Below, piece by piece: positions 8,208-15,387 of a stretch of DNA of 31,715 nucleotides. Position numbers and translations under genes: made by a program. Where the stretch lies: positions 1 through 31,715 of the forward strand of contig JAVBKZ010000018.1 of NCBI GenBank assembly GCA_031553755.1, read 5' to 3'. The notes under the pieces were generated by a model. That model had not been told where the DNA came from. It did no database searches and was given only the letters and a program-made list of their open reading frames with translations. The stretch's first letter is position 1. Each line of letters begins with the position of its first letter. Source of the DNA: JAIRVZ01 sp031553755. GTDB taxonomy: Bacteria > Bacteroidota > Bacteroidia > Bacteroidales > Azobacteroidaceae.

Positions 8208-9341
8208 TTTTTATTTTTCAATAAGGCAATTATGGTTGATAGTCTAACGGTAAAAGATTTCCTGTTTTATTTTGACCCATATAACCGGAAAAAAAGACTT
8301 TATCCGTTGCGTCGATATTTCCATACGAATCGATTAGCACAGAATCTGTAAAAAAGTAGATTCCGGATTGTGTTTCCAAGTCTCGATTATACACTACATC
8401 GATTTTTTTGCAATCACCGCCATAAGCTTTCTCAATATTTGTTCCAGGTATGATAGTAAGTAATTTGCAGGAAAGCGTATCTTGTATAGCAAAATAATCA
8501 TACGGATTTATAGGACGGGAAGCGTTAATAGAAAATAAAGGAATAGTCATGGTGTAAATTTTGTACCTATCCTCTTTCAGTTTGTTTGTCGCCAAACTTT
8601 TGAAGAAATAGGAAGATGAACTTTTGTAAACCTTATTTCGAGCCTTTTTTATCTTTACAGGGACAGTTTCCGGAGAATATAAATCAGTAAATAAAAATGA
8701 ACCTTTAAAAGAATTTTTTACAACTGCATCATTCTTTAATGTTTTATCTCGGGAATACTCTGTCATAAAATCATTCATTATAAACTTTATTTCGTAAGCC
8801 AAATATTTATTGGATATGATTATCGGTTTCTCGGCAGATGCCGTAAGTGTTTTAGAAGACAAATCATAAAACAACTCAATATCATCTTCATTCAAAATAG
8901 AACAGGATTTTCCCGCTTTTGTATTTCCCAGGAGCTGTTCTTTAAATGCTTTCATCTTTTGCTCCTTGGTAAAATAAAAGTTTTCAATAATAACCTCTTT
9001 TATATCATGCGCTTTTTGCTTCATGTATATTTTATCTATGTTTTCTTCGTAAGGATTTAAAATTTGAACCGGAAAATATGATAGATTATAAAACATTAAA
9101 CTGGTGTTGATTTTTTTACTCACTGATAGATGGAATTTCCCTTCGGAATTTGTAATTGAACTGATAGAAGTTCCTTCAAGATAAACGAAAATACCTTCAA
9201 TGGGCTTATTGGTTACGTCATCCAATACAGTTCCTGATAATATTTGCGCCTGTAAATAAAAAGGAAAACAAAATAAGAGGAGAGTCAGTGATTTTTTAAA
9301 TATTTTATTGATATTTTGCATGGAAATTTCATTTTAAGTAA
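8208..9341. repeat. Tandem duplication, copy 1
   Basis: This block and the next (9345-10474) are diverged copies about 1.13 kb long. Homology covers the coding sequence and also both flanks: the TTTTCAAYAAGG stretch behind the stop and the AATTTCATTTTAAGTAATTT stretch before the start are nearly identical in both copies. This shows a tandem segmental duplication rather than independent acquisition. Confidence 0.85.
8230..9321 (-). CDS. Secreted protein with carboxypeptidase-regulatory-like domain (paralogue 1)
   Basis: A 363-residue protein. Residues 1-26 are a signal peptide (hydrophobic LTLLLFCFPFYLQAQ, cleavage expected after AQA or nearby). Residues 27 to about 105 form a CarboxypepD_reg-like beta-sandwich (LSGTVLDDVTNKPIEGIFVYL then TSISSITNSEGKFHLSV), the module that starts many Bacteroidetes TonB-dependent receptors. 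Here no receptor follows. The remainder (EQLLGNTKAGKSCSILNEDD, KPIIISNKYLAYEI) belongs to a widespread Bacteroidetes secreted-protein type of unknown role. It is roughly two-thirds identical by eye to the neighbour upstream. It probably acts in the periplasm or outer membrane. Confidence 0.8.
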   Translation of the reverse strand: MQNINKIFKKSLTLLLFCFPFYLQAQILSGTVLDDVTNKPIEGIFVYLEGTSISSITNSEGKFHLSVSKKINTSLMFYNLSYFPVQILNPYEENIDKIYMKQKAHDIKEVIIENFYFTKEQKMKAFKEQLLGNTKAGKSCSILNEDDIELFYDLSSKTLTASAEKPIIISNKYLAYEIKFIMNDFMTEYSRDKTLKNDAVVKNSFKGSFLFTDLYSPETVPVKIKKARNKVYKSSSSYFFKSLATNKLKEDRYKIYTMTIPLFSINASRPINPYDYFAIQDTLSCKLLTIIPGTNIEKAYGGDCKKIDVVYNRDLETQSGIYFFTDSVLIDSYGNIDATDKVFFSGYMGQNKTGNLLPLDYQP

Positions 9342-9344
9342 TTT

Positions 9345-10474
9345 TTATTTTTCAACAAGGCCACTATGGTTGATAGTCAAACGGTAAAAAATTTCCTACT
9401 CTATTTTTACTCATAAAACCGGAAAAATACAATTCTTCCGGCATATTGGTCTTCCCATACGAGTCAACTAACAAAGAATCGGTTAAAAAGGAAATCTCGG
9501 ATCGCGTATCCTTATTTTGGTCATACTCTACACCCACTACACTGACTTGTTTGCCTTCATGAAAATCTTTGTGAATATCTGTTCCTGGTATAATAGTAAG
9601 CAATTTACAGGAAAGGGTATCTTGTATAGCAAAATAATTGTATGGATTTATTTGTTTTGGAGGAGAAGTAGGAAGAATTTTGCTAAAAACTTCATATTTA
9701 GCCTCTTCAAGTTGGTTTGTTACCAAACTTTTGAAAAAATAGGGAGATGAATATTTGTAAACCTCTTTCCGAGCCTTTTTTATCTTTACTGGAACTGTTT
9801 TCGAAGTATACAAATCAGTAAATGAAAATGAACCTCTAAAAGACAGTTTTTCAGCCTGATAAATATCTAACGTTTTCTTTCTAGAATACTTTATTATAAA
9901 ATTATACAATACACACCGTATTTCGTAAGCTAAATGTTTATTGAATATGATTATCGGTTTCTCGGCAGAAGCCGTAAATGTTTTAGACGACAAATCATAA
10001 TACAACTCAATATCATCTTCGTTCAAAATAGAACAGGATTCTCCCTCTTTTGTCGTTCCCAAGAACTGCTCCCTAAATACTTTCATTTTTTGTTCCCTGG
10101 TAAAGTAAAAATTTTCAACAGTAACCTCTTTTATACCATGCACTTTTTGCTTCATGTATATTTTATCTATATTTTCTTGGTAAGGATTTGAAATTTGAAC
10201 CGGAAAATACGATAGAGTATAGAACATTAAACTGGTGTTGATTCTTTTACCCACTGATAGCTGGAATTTCCCTTCAGAATTTGTAATTGAATTAATGGAA
10301 GTTCCTTCAAGATATACAAAAACACCTTCAATGGGCTTATTGGTTATGTCATCCAATACAGTTCCTGATAATATTTGCGCTTGTAAATAAAAAGGGAAAC
10401 ATAATAATAGGAAAATCAGTGAGTTTTTAAATATTTTATTGATATTTTTCATGAAAATTTCATTTTAAGTAATT
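9345..10474. repeat. Tandem duplication, copy 2
   Basis: This is the second copy of the approximately 1.13-kb unit described at 8208-9341. It includes the matching downstream and upstream non-coding flanks. Confidence 0.85.
9364..10452 (-). CDS. Secreted protein with carboxypeptidase-regulatory-like domain (paralogue 2)
   Basis: A 362-residue paralogue of the following minus-strand gene, with the same signal peptide (LIFLLLCFPFYLQAQ), the same regulatory-like domain (LSGTVLDDITNKPIEGVFVYL) and the same FLGTTKEGESCSILNEDD and LAYEI segments. The two copies differ most at about residues 190-215 and in the segment just before NPYDYF/NPYNYF. It is the first gene of a possible three-gene minus-strand unit (this gene, its twin, the AddA-like gene) with spacers of 42 and 27 nt. 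No convincing TAnnTTTG promoter is seen directly upstream. Confidence 0.8.
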   Translation of the reverse strand: MKNINKIFKNSLIFLLLCFPFYLQAQILSGTVLDDITNKPIEGVFVYLEGTSINSITNSEGKFQLSVGKRINTSLMFYTLSYFPVQISNPYQENIDKIYMKQKVHGIKEVTVENFYFTREQKMKVFREQFLGTTKEGESCSILNEDDIELYYDLSSKTFTASAEKPIIIFNKHLAYEIRCVLYNFIIKYSRKKTLDIYQAEKLSFRGSFSFTDLYTSKTVPVKIKKARKEVYKYSSPYFFKSLVTNQLEEAKYEVFSKILPTSPPKQINPYNYFAIQDTLSCKLLTIIPGTDIHKDFHEGKQVSVVGVEYDQNKDTRSEISFLTDSLLVDSYGKTNMPEELYFSGFMSKNRVGNFLPFDYQP

Positions 10475-10732
10475 TAACGTGAGTTCGATATCAGAAATTG
10501 TATAAAAAGTTAGCATGGAAAATAATAAATAATTATATTTATAATGCTGAATTACAAATAAATAACTAACTCTTACTAGCATGTTAACAGTTAACGAAGT
10601 TACGGAAATATTCTATTTAAGCAATGTTTTTTTTAATAAATTTGGAATAACCTTCAAAAAAAATGTTTTGAATCCATGTTCTTCTGATAAACTAAACTAA
10701 AAATTATATAGTCGTTTAACAATTTATAATTA
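10475..10732. other. AT-rich divergent intergenic region
   Basis: This is the gene-free part of the 449-bp interval between the divergent secreted-protein gene and rpsL. It contains two adjacent GTTAAC palindromes (10583-10588 and 10590-10595) separated by one base, which might be a protein-binding site. I find no coding potential or RNA gene. Confidence 0.4.
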
Positions 10733-10764
10733 TTTGGTTTGTAAGATAAAAATACCTACCTTTG
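10733..10764 (+). promoter_or_regulatory. Distal rpsL promoter, Bacteroidetes sigma-ABfr type
   Basis: TTTG at 10733-10736, a 20-bp spacer, then TACCTTTG at 10757-10764: a full match to the Bacteroidetes -33/-7 consensus TTTG and TAnnTTTG with correct spacing. Transcription would start near 10771, giving a leader of about 130 nt before rpsL. Confidence 0.75.
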
Positions 10765-10807
10765 CGCCGTTTTGGCAATGAAAAAGTCGAAAATTTTCAA
10801 ATAACCG

Positions 10808-10838
10808 CTTGGTTTTTGGAAAATTATGACTATTTTTG
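10808..10838 (+). promoter_or_regulatory. Proximal rpsL promoter
   Basis: CTTG at 10808-10811, a 19-bp spacer, then TATTTTTG at 10831-10838, a perfect TAnnTTTG. The start would fall near 10845, giving a leader of about 56 nt. With the distal site, 74 bp upstream, it forms a tandem promoter pair suited to strong, growth-regulated expression of the ribosomal unit. Confidence 0.7.
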
Positions 10839-10901
10839 CAGCCCTTAATAGTAAAATAGAGAAATAAATATACAATTTAAAAAGAATTAAAAGTTCAAAA
10901 A

Positions 10902-11318
10902 ATGCCTACAATTCAGCAATTAGTAAGAAAAGGAAGGGCTACTTTGGTGGAAAAAGGAAAATCTCCCGCATTAGACGCGTGTCCTCAAAGACGTGGCGTT
11001 TGTGTGAGGGTTTATACTACAACTCCAAAGAAACCTAACTCTGCGATGCGTAAAGTTGCGCGTGTTCGTTTGACAAGCTTGAAGGAAGTGAATGCATACA
11101 TTCCGGGAGAAGGTCATAACTTGCAAGAGCACTCTATCGTATTAGTAAGAGGAGGCCGTGTAAAAGACCTTCCGGGAGTTCGTTATCATATCGTACGTGG
11201 AACTTTAGATACAGCCGGAGTAAACGGTCGTACGCAAAGGCGTTCTAAATACGGAGCGAAACGTCCTAAAGCAGGTAAAGCGCCGGTAGCTCCTGTAAAA
11301 GGTGGTAAAAAGAAATAA
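10902..11318 (+). CDS. rpsL: 30S ribosomal protein S12
   Basis: S12 lies at the decoding centre and controls accuracy. The core is standard: TTPKKPNSAMRK with Lys43, and GGRVKDLPGVRYH with Lys88 and Asp89, so the common streptomycin-resistance positions look wild type. At 138 residues it is 14 longer than E. coli S12 because of a basic, proline-rich C-terminal tail (GKAPVAPVKGGKKK). It is the first gene of the 33-gene unit, behind two promoters, and is separated from rpsG by a long structured spacer. Confidence 0.98.
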   Translation: MPTIQQLVRKGRATLVEKGKSPALDACPQRRGVCVRVYTTTPKKPNSAMRKVARVRLTSLKEVNAYIPGEGHNLQEHSIVLVRGGRVKDLPGVRYHIVRGTLDTAGVNGRTQRRSKYGAKRPKAGKAPVAPVKGGKKK

Positions 11319-11328
11319 TAAAACCACA

Positions 11329-11379
11329 TTCAAACTGAGATAACAATTTAATTATTAAAAAAGTTAGTTTGAGTTTTTT
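11329..11379 (+). terminator. Possible attenuator-like hairpin after rpsL
   Basis: TCAAACTGA (11330-11338) can pair with TTAGTTTGA (11364-11372) with one G.T pair across a 25-nt AT-rich loop, and a six-T run follows (11374-11379). The large loop makes it a weak terminator; partial termination between rpsL and rpsG is the most that can be suggested. Confidence 0.3.
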
Positions 11380-11397
11380 GGATTAAGGCTATTTAAA

Positions 11398-11460
11398 AAT
11401 TAAGAATTAATGATTAGGAATTAAGACCGTGAGGTCATTCTCAATTTTCAATTCTCAATT
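11398..11460 (+). repeat. Spacer hairpin 1 (rpsL-rpsG), heptamer arms, GNRA-type loop
   Basis: Left arm AATTAAG-AATTAAT-GATTAGG-AATTAAG faces a right arm made of TCAATTT/TCAATTC heptamers. Outer pairing runs from 11398/11460 to 11421/11437 with five mismatches in 24 positions. The apex is GACC (11425-11428), loop GTGA (11429-11432), GGTC (11433-11436); in RNA the loop is a GNRA tetraloop. It sits 80 nt upstream of rpsG. Confidence 0.7.
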
Positions 11461-11541
11461 AAATAAGGTTGAGTAAATGACTTGGAGAAGTCGTTGAAGA
11501 CAATAAGGCAACCAAAAACAAAAACAAAATTTTAGAACAAA

Positions 11542-12018
11542 ATGAGAAAGACAAAGCCAAAGAAAAGACAGATCCTTCCGGATCCTGTTTATGGTGATAA
11601 AAAGGTTACAAAATTTGTAAACCATTTGATGTATGATGGCAAAAAAAGTATCGCCTTCGAAATTTTCTATACAGCTTTAAATAACGTAAAGGCTAAAATG
11701 CCTAACGAGTCAAAATCTTCCCTCGAAATTTGGAGACAAGCTTTAGAAAATATTACTCCCCTTGTAGAAGTTAAGTCTCGTCGTATCGGAGGTGCTACAT
11801 TTCAAGTTCCTACCGAAATTCGTCCCGACCGCAAAGAGTCAATTTCAATGAAAAATATGATTTTATATTCTCGTAAAAGAGGAGGTAAATCAATGGCAGA
11901 TAAATTAGCTGCTGAAATTGTTGATGCTTTCAATAATCAAGGAGGTTCGTACAAGAGAAAAGAAGATATGCATAGAATGGCTGAAGCCAACAGGGCTTTC
12001 GCGCATTTCAGATTTTAA
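11542..12018 (+). CDS. rpsG: 30S ribosomal protein S7
   Basis: Primary binder of the 3' major domain of 16S rRNA; organises the 30S head and contacts E-site tRNA. The 158 residues cover the whole family: basic N-terminus (MRKTKPKKR), LPDPVYGDKKVTKFVNHLM, the ENITPLVEVKSRRIGGATFQVP beta-hairpin, RKRGGKSMADKLAAEI, and the C-terminal EDMHRMAEANRAFAHFRF. A 223-nt spacer with a large hairpin precedes it, and an 86-nt structured spacer follows before fusA. Confidence 0.98.
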   Translation: MRKTKPKKRQILPDPVYGDKKVTKFVNHLMYDGKKSIAFEIFYTALNNVKAKMPNESKSSLEIWRQALENITPLVEVKSRRIGGATFQVPTEIRPDRKESISMKNMILYSRKRGGKSMADKLAAEIVDAFNNQGGSYKRKEDMHRMAEANRAFAHFRF

Positions 12019-12020
12019 TC

Positions 12021-12090
12021 GGGGCTTTATAAATTATTATTTAAGATAAATAATCCTACATAAAAGTCCCCCTTTAGGGGATTTAGGGGT
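12021..12090 (+). promoter_or_regulatory. Structured fusA leader with competing G4/C5 pairings
   Basis: One CCCCC block (12068-12072) has three possible partners: GGGG at 12021-12024, GGGG at 12077-12080 (5-bp stem TCCCC/GGGGA, loop CTTTA) and GGGG at 12086-12089. The long-range option encloses a perfect ATTATTT/AAATAAT hairpin (12036-12042/12048-12054). The alternatives exclude each other and end 15 nt before the fusA ATG, so a translation-rate switch is possible but unproven. Confidence 0.4.
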
Positions 12091-12104
12091 AAAAAGAGAA
12101 AAAA

Positions 12105-14234
12105 ATGGCAAAAGGTTCAGATCAATTACTGAAATATACTCGAAACCTCGGTATCATGGCTCACATCGATGCCGGAAAAACAACTACGTCCGAACGTATC
12201 TTATTTTATACGGGTCTTACTCATAAAATTGGAGAAGTTCACGATGGAGCAGCTACGATGGACTGGATGGAGCAAGAGCAAGAACGTGGTATCACTATCA
12301 CTTCTGCGGCGACGACAGCCAATTGGAAATATAAAGGTGATACATATAAAATAAATTTGATTGACACTCCGGGACACGTTGACTTCACTGTGGAAGTTGA
12401 ACGTTCTCTTCGTATTTTGGACGGAGCTGTAGCCGCGTTTTGCGCGGTAGGAGGAGTAGAGCCTCAATCAGAAACAGTTTGGCGTCAAGCTGATAAATAT
12501 AATGTGCCTCGTATCGGTTATGTGAATAAAATGGACCGCTCTGGAGCTAATTTCTTCGAAGTAGTTCGTCAGGTAAAAGAAGTATTGGGCGCGAATCCAT
12601 GTCCGATTCAAATTCCTGTTGGAGCAGAAGAAAAATTCCGTGGAATTGTGGATTTGGTAACTATGAAAGCTTATTTCTGGCACGATGAAACAATGGGAGC
12701 TGATTATTCAATTGAAGAAATTCCAGCTGATTTAGTCGCGGAAGCTGAAGAATGGAGAGATAAAATGCTTGAAACTTTAGCGGAATGTGATGATGTTTTA
12801 ATGGAAAAATATTTTGATGATCCGGCAACAATCACAGAAGATGAAATTCGTGCGGCTATCCGTAAAGGAACAATAGCCATGCAAATCAATCCGATGATTT
12901 GTGGATCTTCTTTCAAAAATAAAGGAGTACAATGTTTATTGGATAATGCTTGTGCATACTTGCCAAGTCCGGTAGATACTCCAGCCATTGAAGGAACAGA
13001 TCCTGATGATCCGGAAAAAGTAATTGTTCGTCATCCGAAATCAGATGAACCTTTGTGCGCTTTGGCGTTCAAAATCGCTACAGACCCTTACGTAGGTCGT
13101 CTTTGTTTCTTCCGTGTTTATTCGGGAGAATTAGAAGCCGGATCTTATGTATATAATAGTCGTTCAGATAAAAAAGAACGTATTTCCCGTTTGTTTCAAA
13201 TGCATTCCAATAAGCAAAATCCGAAAGAATTTATCGGTTGTGGAGATATAGGAGCTGGAGTTGGATTCAAAGACATCCGTACAGGAGATACTCTTTGTGC
13301 TGAAAATGCTCCAATCACATTGGAATCTATGGATTTTCCGGATCCGGTTATTGGTATCGCGGTTGAGCCTAAAACTCAAAAAGACTTGGATAAATTAGGA
13401 ATGGGACTTAGCAAGTTGGCTGAAGAAGATCCTACTTTCACAGTTAAAACAGATGAAGAAACAGGTCAAACCGTTATTTCAGGAATGGGCGAGTTGCACC
13501 TTGAAATTATTATCGACCGTTTGAGACGCGAATTCAAAGTTGAATGTAATCAAGGTCGTCCACAGGTATCTTATAAAGAATCTATCACAAAAACGGTTGA
13601 ATTGCGTGAAACATACAAAAAACAAACCGGAGGTCGTGGTAAATTTGCAGATATGATTGTCAAGGTAGGACCTGGTGATGCGGACTTCGATGGAGAATTG
13701 CAATTTATTGACGAAGTAAAAGGAGGTAATATTCCTAAAGAATACATCCCATCTATCCAAAAAGGTTTCGCCCGCGCCATGAAAAATGGAGTGTTGGCCG
13801 GATATGGATTGGATAAACTGAAAGTAACCGTGATTGATGGTTCTTATCATGCGGTAGACTCCGACCAATTGTCATTCGAAATTTGTGCAATCCAAGCTTT
13901 CAAAAGCGCCTGTGAAAAAGCAGGTCCGGTATTGAAAGAGCCTATCATGAAAATGGAAGTTGTTACTCCGGAAGAAAGCATGGGTGACGTAATTGGAGAC
14001 TTAAACAAACGTCGTGGACAAGTGGAAGGTATGGATACCAGCCGTACAGGAGCCCGTATTGTTAAGGCAAAAGTGCCACTCGCGGAAACGTTTGGATATG
14101 TAACATCTTTACGTACAATTACTTCTGGTCGCGCAACAAGTACAATGTCATTCTCGCATTATGATGAAGTTTCTTCTTCTATCGCAAAGGCAGTATTGAC
14201 AGAAGTGAAAGGACGTGTAGATTTGATAAAATAG
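12105..14234 (+). CDS. fusA: Translation elongation factor G
   Basis: GTPase that drives ribosomal translocation and, with RRF, ribosome recycling. At 709 residues it has normal length. GTPase motifs: AHIDAGKT (19-26), RGITI with Thr64, DTPGH (87-91), NKMD (141-144), GSSFKNKG near 268. Domain III carries GMGELHLEI, domain IV GGRGKFAD and the GVLAGYG turn, and domain V LAETFGYVTSLRTITSGR with the MSFSHYDEV end. All GTP-binding residues look intact. Unlike the E. coli str operon, no tuf gene follows; rpsJ does. Confidence 0.98.
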   Translation: MAKGSDQLLKYTRNLGIMAHIDAGKTTTSERILFYTGLTHKIGEVHDGAATMDWMEQEQERGITITSAATTANWKYKGDTYKINLIDTPGHVDFTVEVERSLRILDGAVAAFCAVGGVEPQSETVWRQADKYNVPRIGYVNKMDRSGANFFEVVRQVKEVLGANPCPIQIPVGAEEKFRGIVDLVTMKAYFWHDETMGADYSIEEIPADLVAEAEEWRDKMLETLAECDDVLMEKYFDDPATITEDEIRAAIRKGTIAMQINPMICGSSFKNKGVQCLLDNACAYLPSPVDTPAIEGTDPDDPEKVIVRHPKSDEPLCALAFKIATDPYVGRLCFFRVYSGELEAGSYVYNSRSDKKERISRLFQMHSNKQNPKEFIGCGDIGAGVGFKDIRTGDTLCAENAPITLESMDFPDPVIGIAVEPKTQKDLDKLGMGLSKLAEEDPTFTVKTDEETGQTVISGMGELHLEIIIDRLRREFKVECNQGRPQVSYKESITKTVELRETYKKQTGGRGKFADMIVKVGPGDADFDGELQFIDEVKGGNIPKEYIPSIQKGFARAMKNGVLAGYGLDKLKVTVIDGSYHAVDSDQLSFEICAIQAFKSACEKAGPVLKEPIMKMEVVTPEESMGDVIGDLNKRRGQVEGMDTSRTGARIVKAKVPLAETFGYVTSLRTITSGRATSTMSFSHYDEVSSSIAKAVLTEVKGRVDLIK

Positions 14235-14235
14235 T

Positions 14236-14362
14236 TGACAAGAAACAAATTACGAGTGACAAGTATACTCATAATTTGTTTCTTTCAATAAAATAAAAGA
14301 ATAAAAATAGGGTGTCTGTGTCCAGGAGGAAATGGCTCTTTCTTGTCACTCGTCACTCAATA
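14236..14362 (+). repeat. Spacer hairpin 2 (fusA-rpsJ) with two alternative folds
   Basis: Local fold: perfect 13-bp stem AAGAAACAAATTA/TAATTTGTTTCTT (14240-14252/14272-14284), extended inside by GAGT/ACTC (14254-14257/14267-14270). Alternative fold: GAGTGACAAG (14254-14263) pairs perfectly with CTTGTCACTC (14342-14351). The two folds share bases and cannot coexist. The start TAGTTGAC and the GAGTGAC repeats match the octamer/heptamer units of the other spacers. Confidence 0.65.
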
Positions 14363-14367
14363 ATTAA
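14332..14367 (+). CDS. Possible 11-codon leader peptide upstream of rpsJ
   Basis: AGGAGGAA precedes an ATG at 14332 and an 11-residue frame (MALSCHSSLNN) ending with TAA at 14365-14367, 12 nt before the rpsJ start. The ribosome site is much better than those of the neighbouring ribosomal genes. The frame overlaps the 3' half of the long-range stem. It may be chance; no homologue is known to me. Confidence 0.25.
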   Translation: MALSCHSSLNN

Positions 14368-14379
14368 TAACTTAAAAAA

Positions 14380-14685
14380 ATGAGCCAAAAAATCAGAATT
14401 AAATTGAAATCTTACGATTACAGCTTGGTTGATAAATCAGCCGAAAAAATCGTAAAAACGGTAAAAGCGACAGGAGCTGTTGTTAGTGGTCCAATTCCAC
14501 TTCCTACTCACAAACGCATTTTTACAGTAAACCGTTCAACTTTCGTAAACAAGAAATCTCGTGAACAGTTCGAACTTTCTTCTTACAAAAGATTAATTGA
14601 CATCTATAGTTCAACTGCGAAAACGGTTGACGCTTTGATGAAATTAGAGTTGCCAAGCGGAGTTGAAGTAGAAATTAAAGTATAA
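14380..14685 (+). CDS. rpsJ: 30S ribosomal protein S10
   Basis: S10 is a 30S head protein that also joins the NusB antitermination complex. At 101 residues it matches the family (103 in E. coli). Diagnostic segments: KIRIKLKSYDYSLVDKSAEKIV, GPIPLPTHKRIFTVNRS, the SREQFELSSYKRLIDIYS loop and the C-terminal SGVEVEIKV strand. It opens the S10 gene block and is bracketed by two structured spacers. Confidence 0.98.
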   Translation: MSQKIRIKLKSYDYSLVDKSAEKIVKTVKATGAVVSGPIPLPTHKRIFTVNRSTFVNKKSREQFELSSYKRLIDIYSSTAKTVDALMKLELPSGVEVEIKV

Positions 14686-14755
14686 ATAGTTGACAAGTAG
14701 GCAAGGATACGAGTTAATAAGCTCGTCAACTCGTCAACTCGTTAATTGGTAACTA
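14686..14755 (+). repeat. Spacer hairpin 3 (rpsJ-rplC), octamer arms
   Basis: Left arm TAGTTGAC-AAGTAGGC-AAGGATAC faces a right arm of GTCAACTC octamers. Apex stem ACGAG/CTCGT (14709-14713/14722-14726); after a 6x6 internal loop, 14688-14702 pairs with 14733-14747 with two mismatches and three G.T pairs. The octamers are the same family as in the rplW-rplB spacer. Confidence 0.6.
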
Positions 14756-14772
14756 AATAAATAAAAAGTGAA

Positions 14773-15387
14773 ATGCCAGGATTAATTGGAAAAAAAATCG
14801 GAATGACATCCGTTTTCAGTGCCGAGGGAAAAAATCTTCCATGCACTGTTATCGAAGTAGGTCCTTGTGTTGTTACTCAAGTAAAAACCATTGAAAACGA
14901 TGGTTATGAAGCTGTTCAGTTAGGTTTTCAGGAAAAAAAGGAAAAACATACTTCCAAACCTGAACAAGGACACTTCAAAAAAGCGGGAGTAGCACCTCAA
15001 AGACACTTGGCCGAGTTCAAAGGACAAGGAGAGTATAAACTCGGAGATGTAATTACTGTCGATTATTTCGATGGTGAAATTTATGTAGATGTAGTTGGTA
15101 CATCAAAAGGAAAAGGTTTTCAGGGAGTTGTGAAACGTCATGGTTTCCTTGGAGTAGGAGAGGCTACATTAGGACAAAGTGACCGTCAACGTCACCCTGG
15201 TTCTATCGGAGCTTGTTCTTATCCTGCAAAAGTATTCAAAGGAACACGCATGGGAGGTCAGATGGGTAATGAAAGAGTAACCGTTCAAAACCTCGAAATA
15301 ATTAAGTTAATCCCAGAACATAATCTTTTGTTAGTAAAAGGTTCTGTTCCAGGAGCAAAAGGTTCAATCGTATTAATAGAAAAGTAA
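14773..15387 (+). CDS. rplC: 50S ribosomal protein L3
   Basis: Early-assembly 23S rRNA binder near the peptidyl-transferase centre. 204 residues (209 in E. coli). It begins GLIGKKIGMTSVF, has VDVVGTSKGKGFQGVVKRH, and the extended loop HPGSIGACSYPAKVFKG then GGQMGNERVTVQNL that reaches the centre. Its TAA stop overlaps the rplD ATG by one base (TAATG at 15385-15389), so the two are translationally coupled. Confidence 0.98.
   Translation: MPGLIGKKIGMTSVFSAEGKNLPCTVIEVGPCVVTQVKTIENDGYEAVQLGFQEKKEKHTSKPEQGHFKKAGVAPQRHLAEFKGQGEYKLGDVITVDYFDGEIYVDVVGTSKGKGFQGVVKRHGFLGVGEATLGQSDRQRHPGSIGACSYPAKVFKGTRMGGQMGNERVTVQNLEIIKLIPEHNLLLVKGSVPGAKGSIVLIEK

Noticed and set aside
10583..10595. Double GTTAAC palindrome as a regulator operator for rpsL
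   Set aside because: It lies about 145 bp upstream of the distal promoter and GTTAAC is common in AT-rich DNA; there is no second support, so it is only mentioned in the intergenic entry.
13479..13868. Antisense open frame inside fusA
   Set aside because: It lies fully within a highly conserved coding gene, has no family-like sequence and is explained as a shadow of codon bias; the same holds for minus-strand frames at 12201-12988 and 16414-16740.
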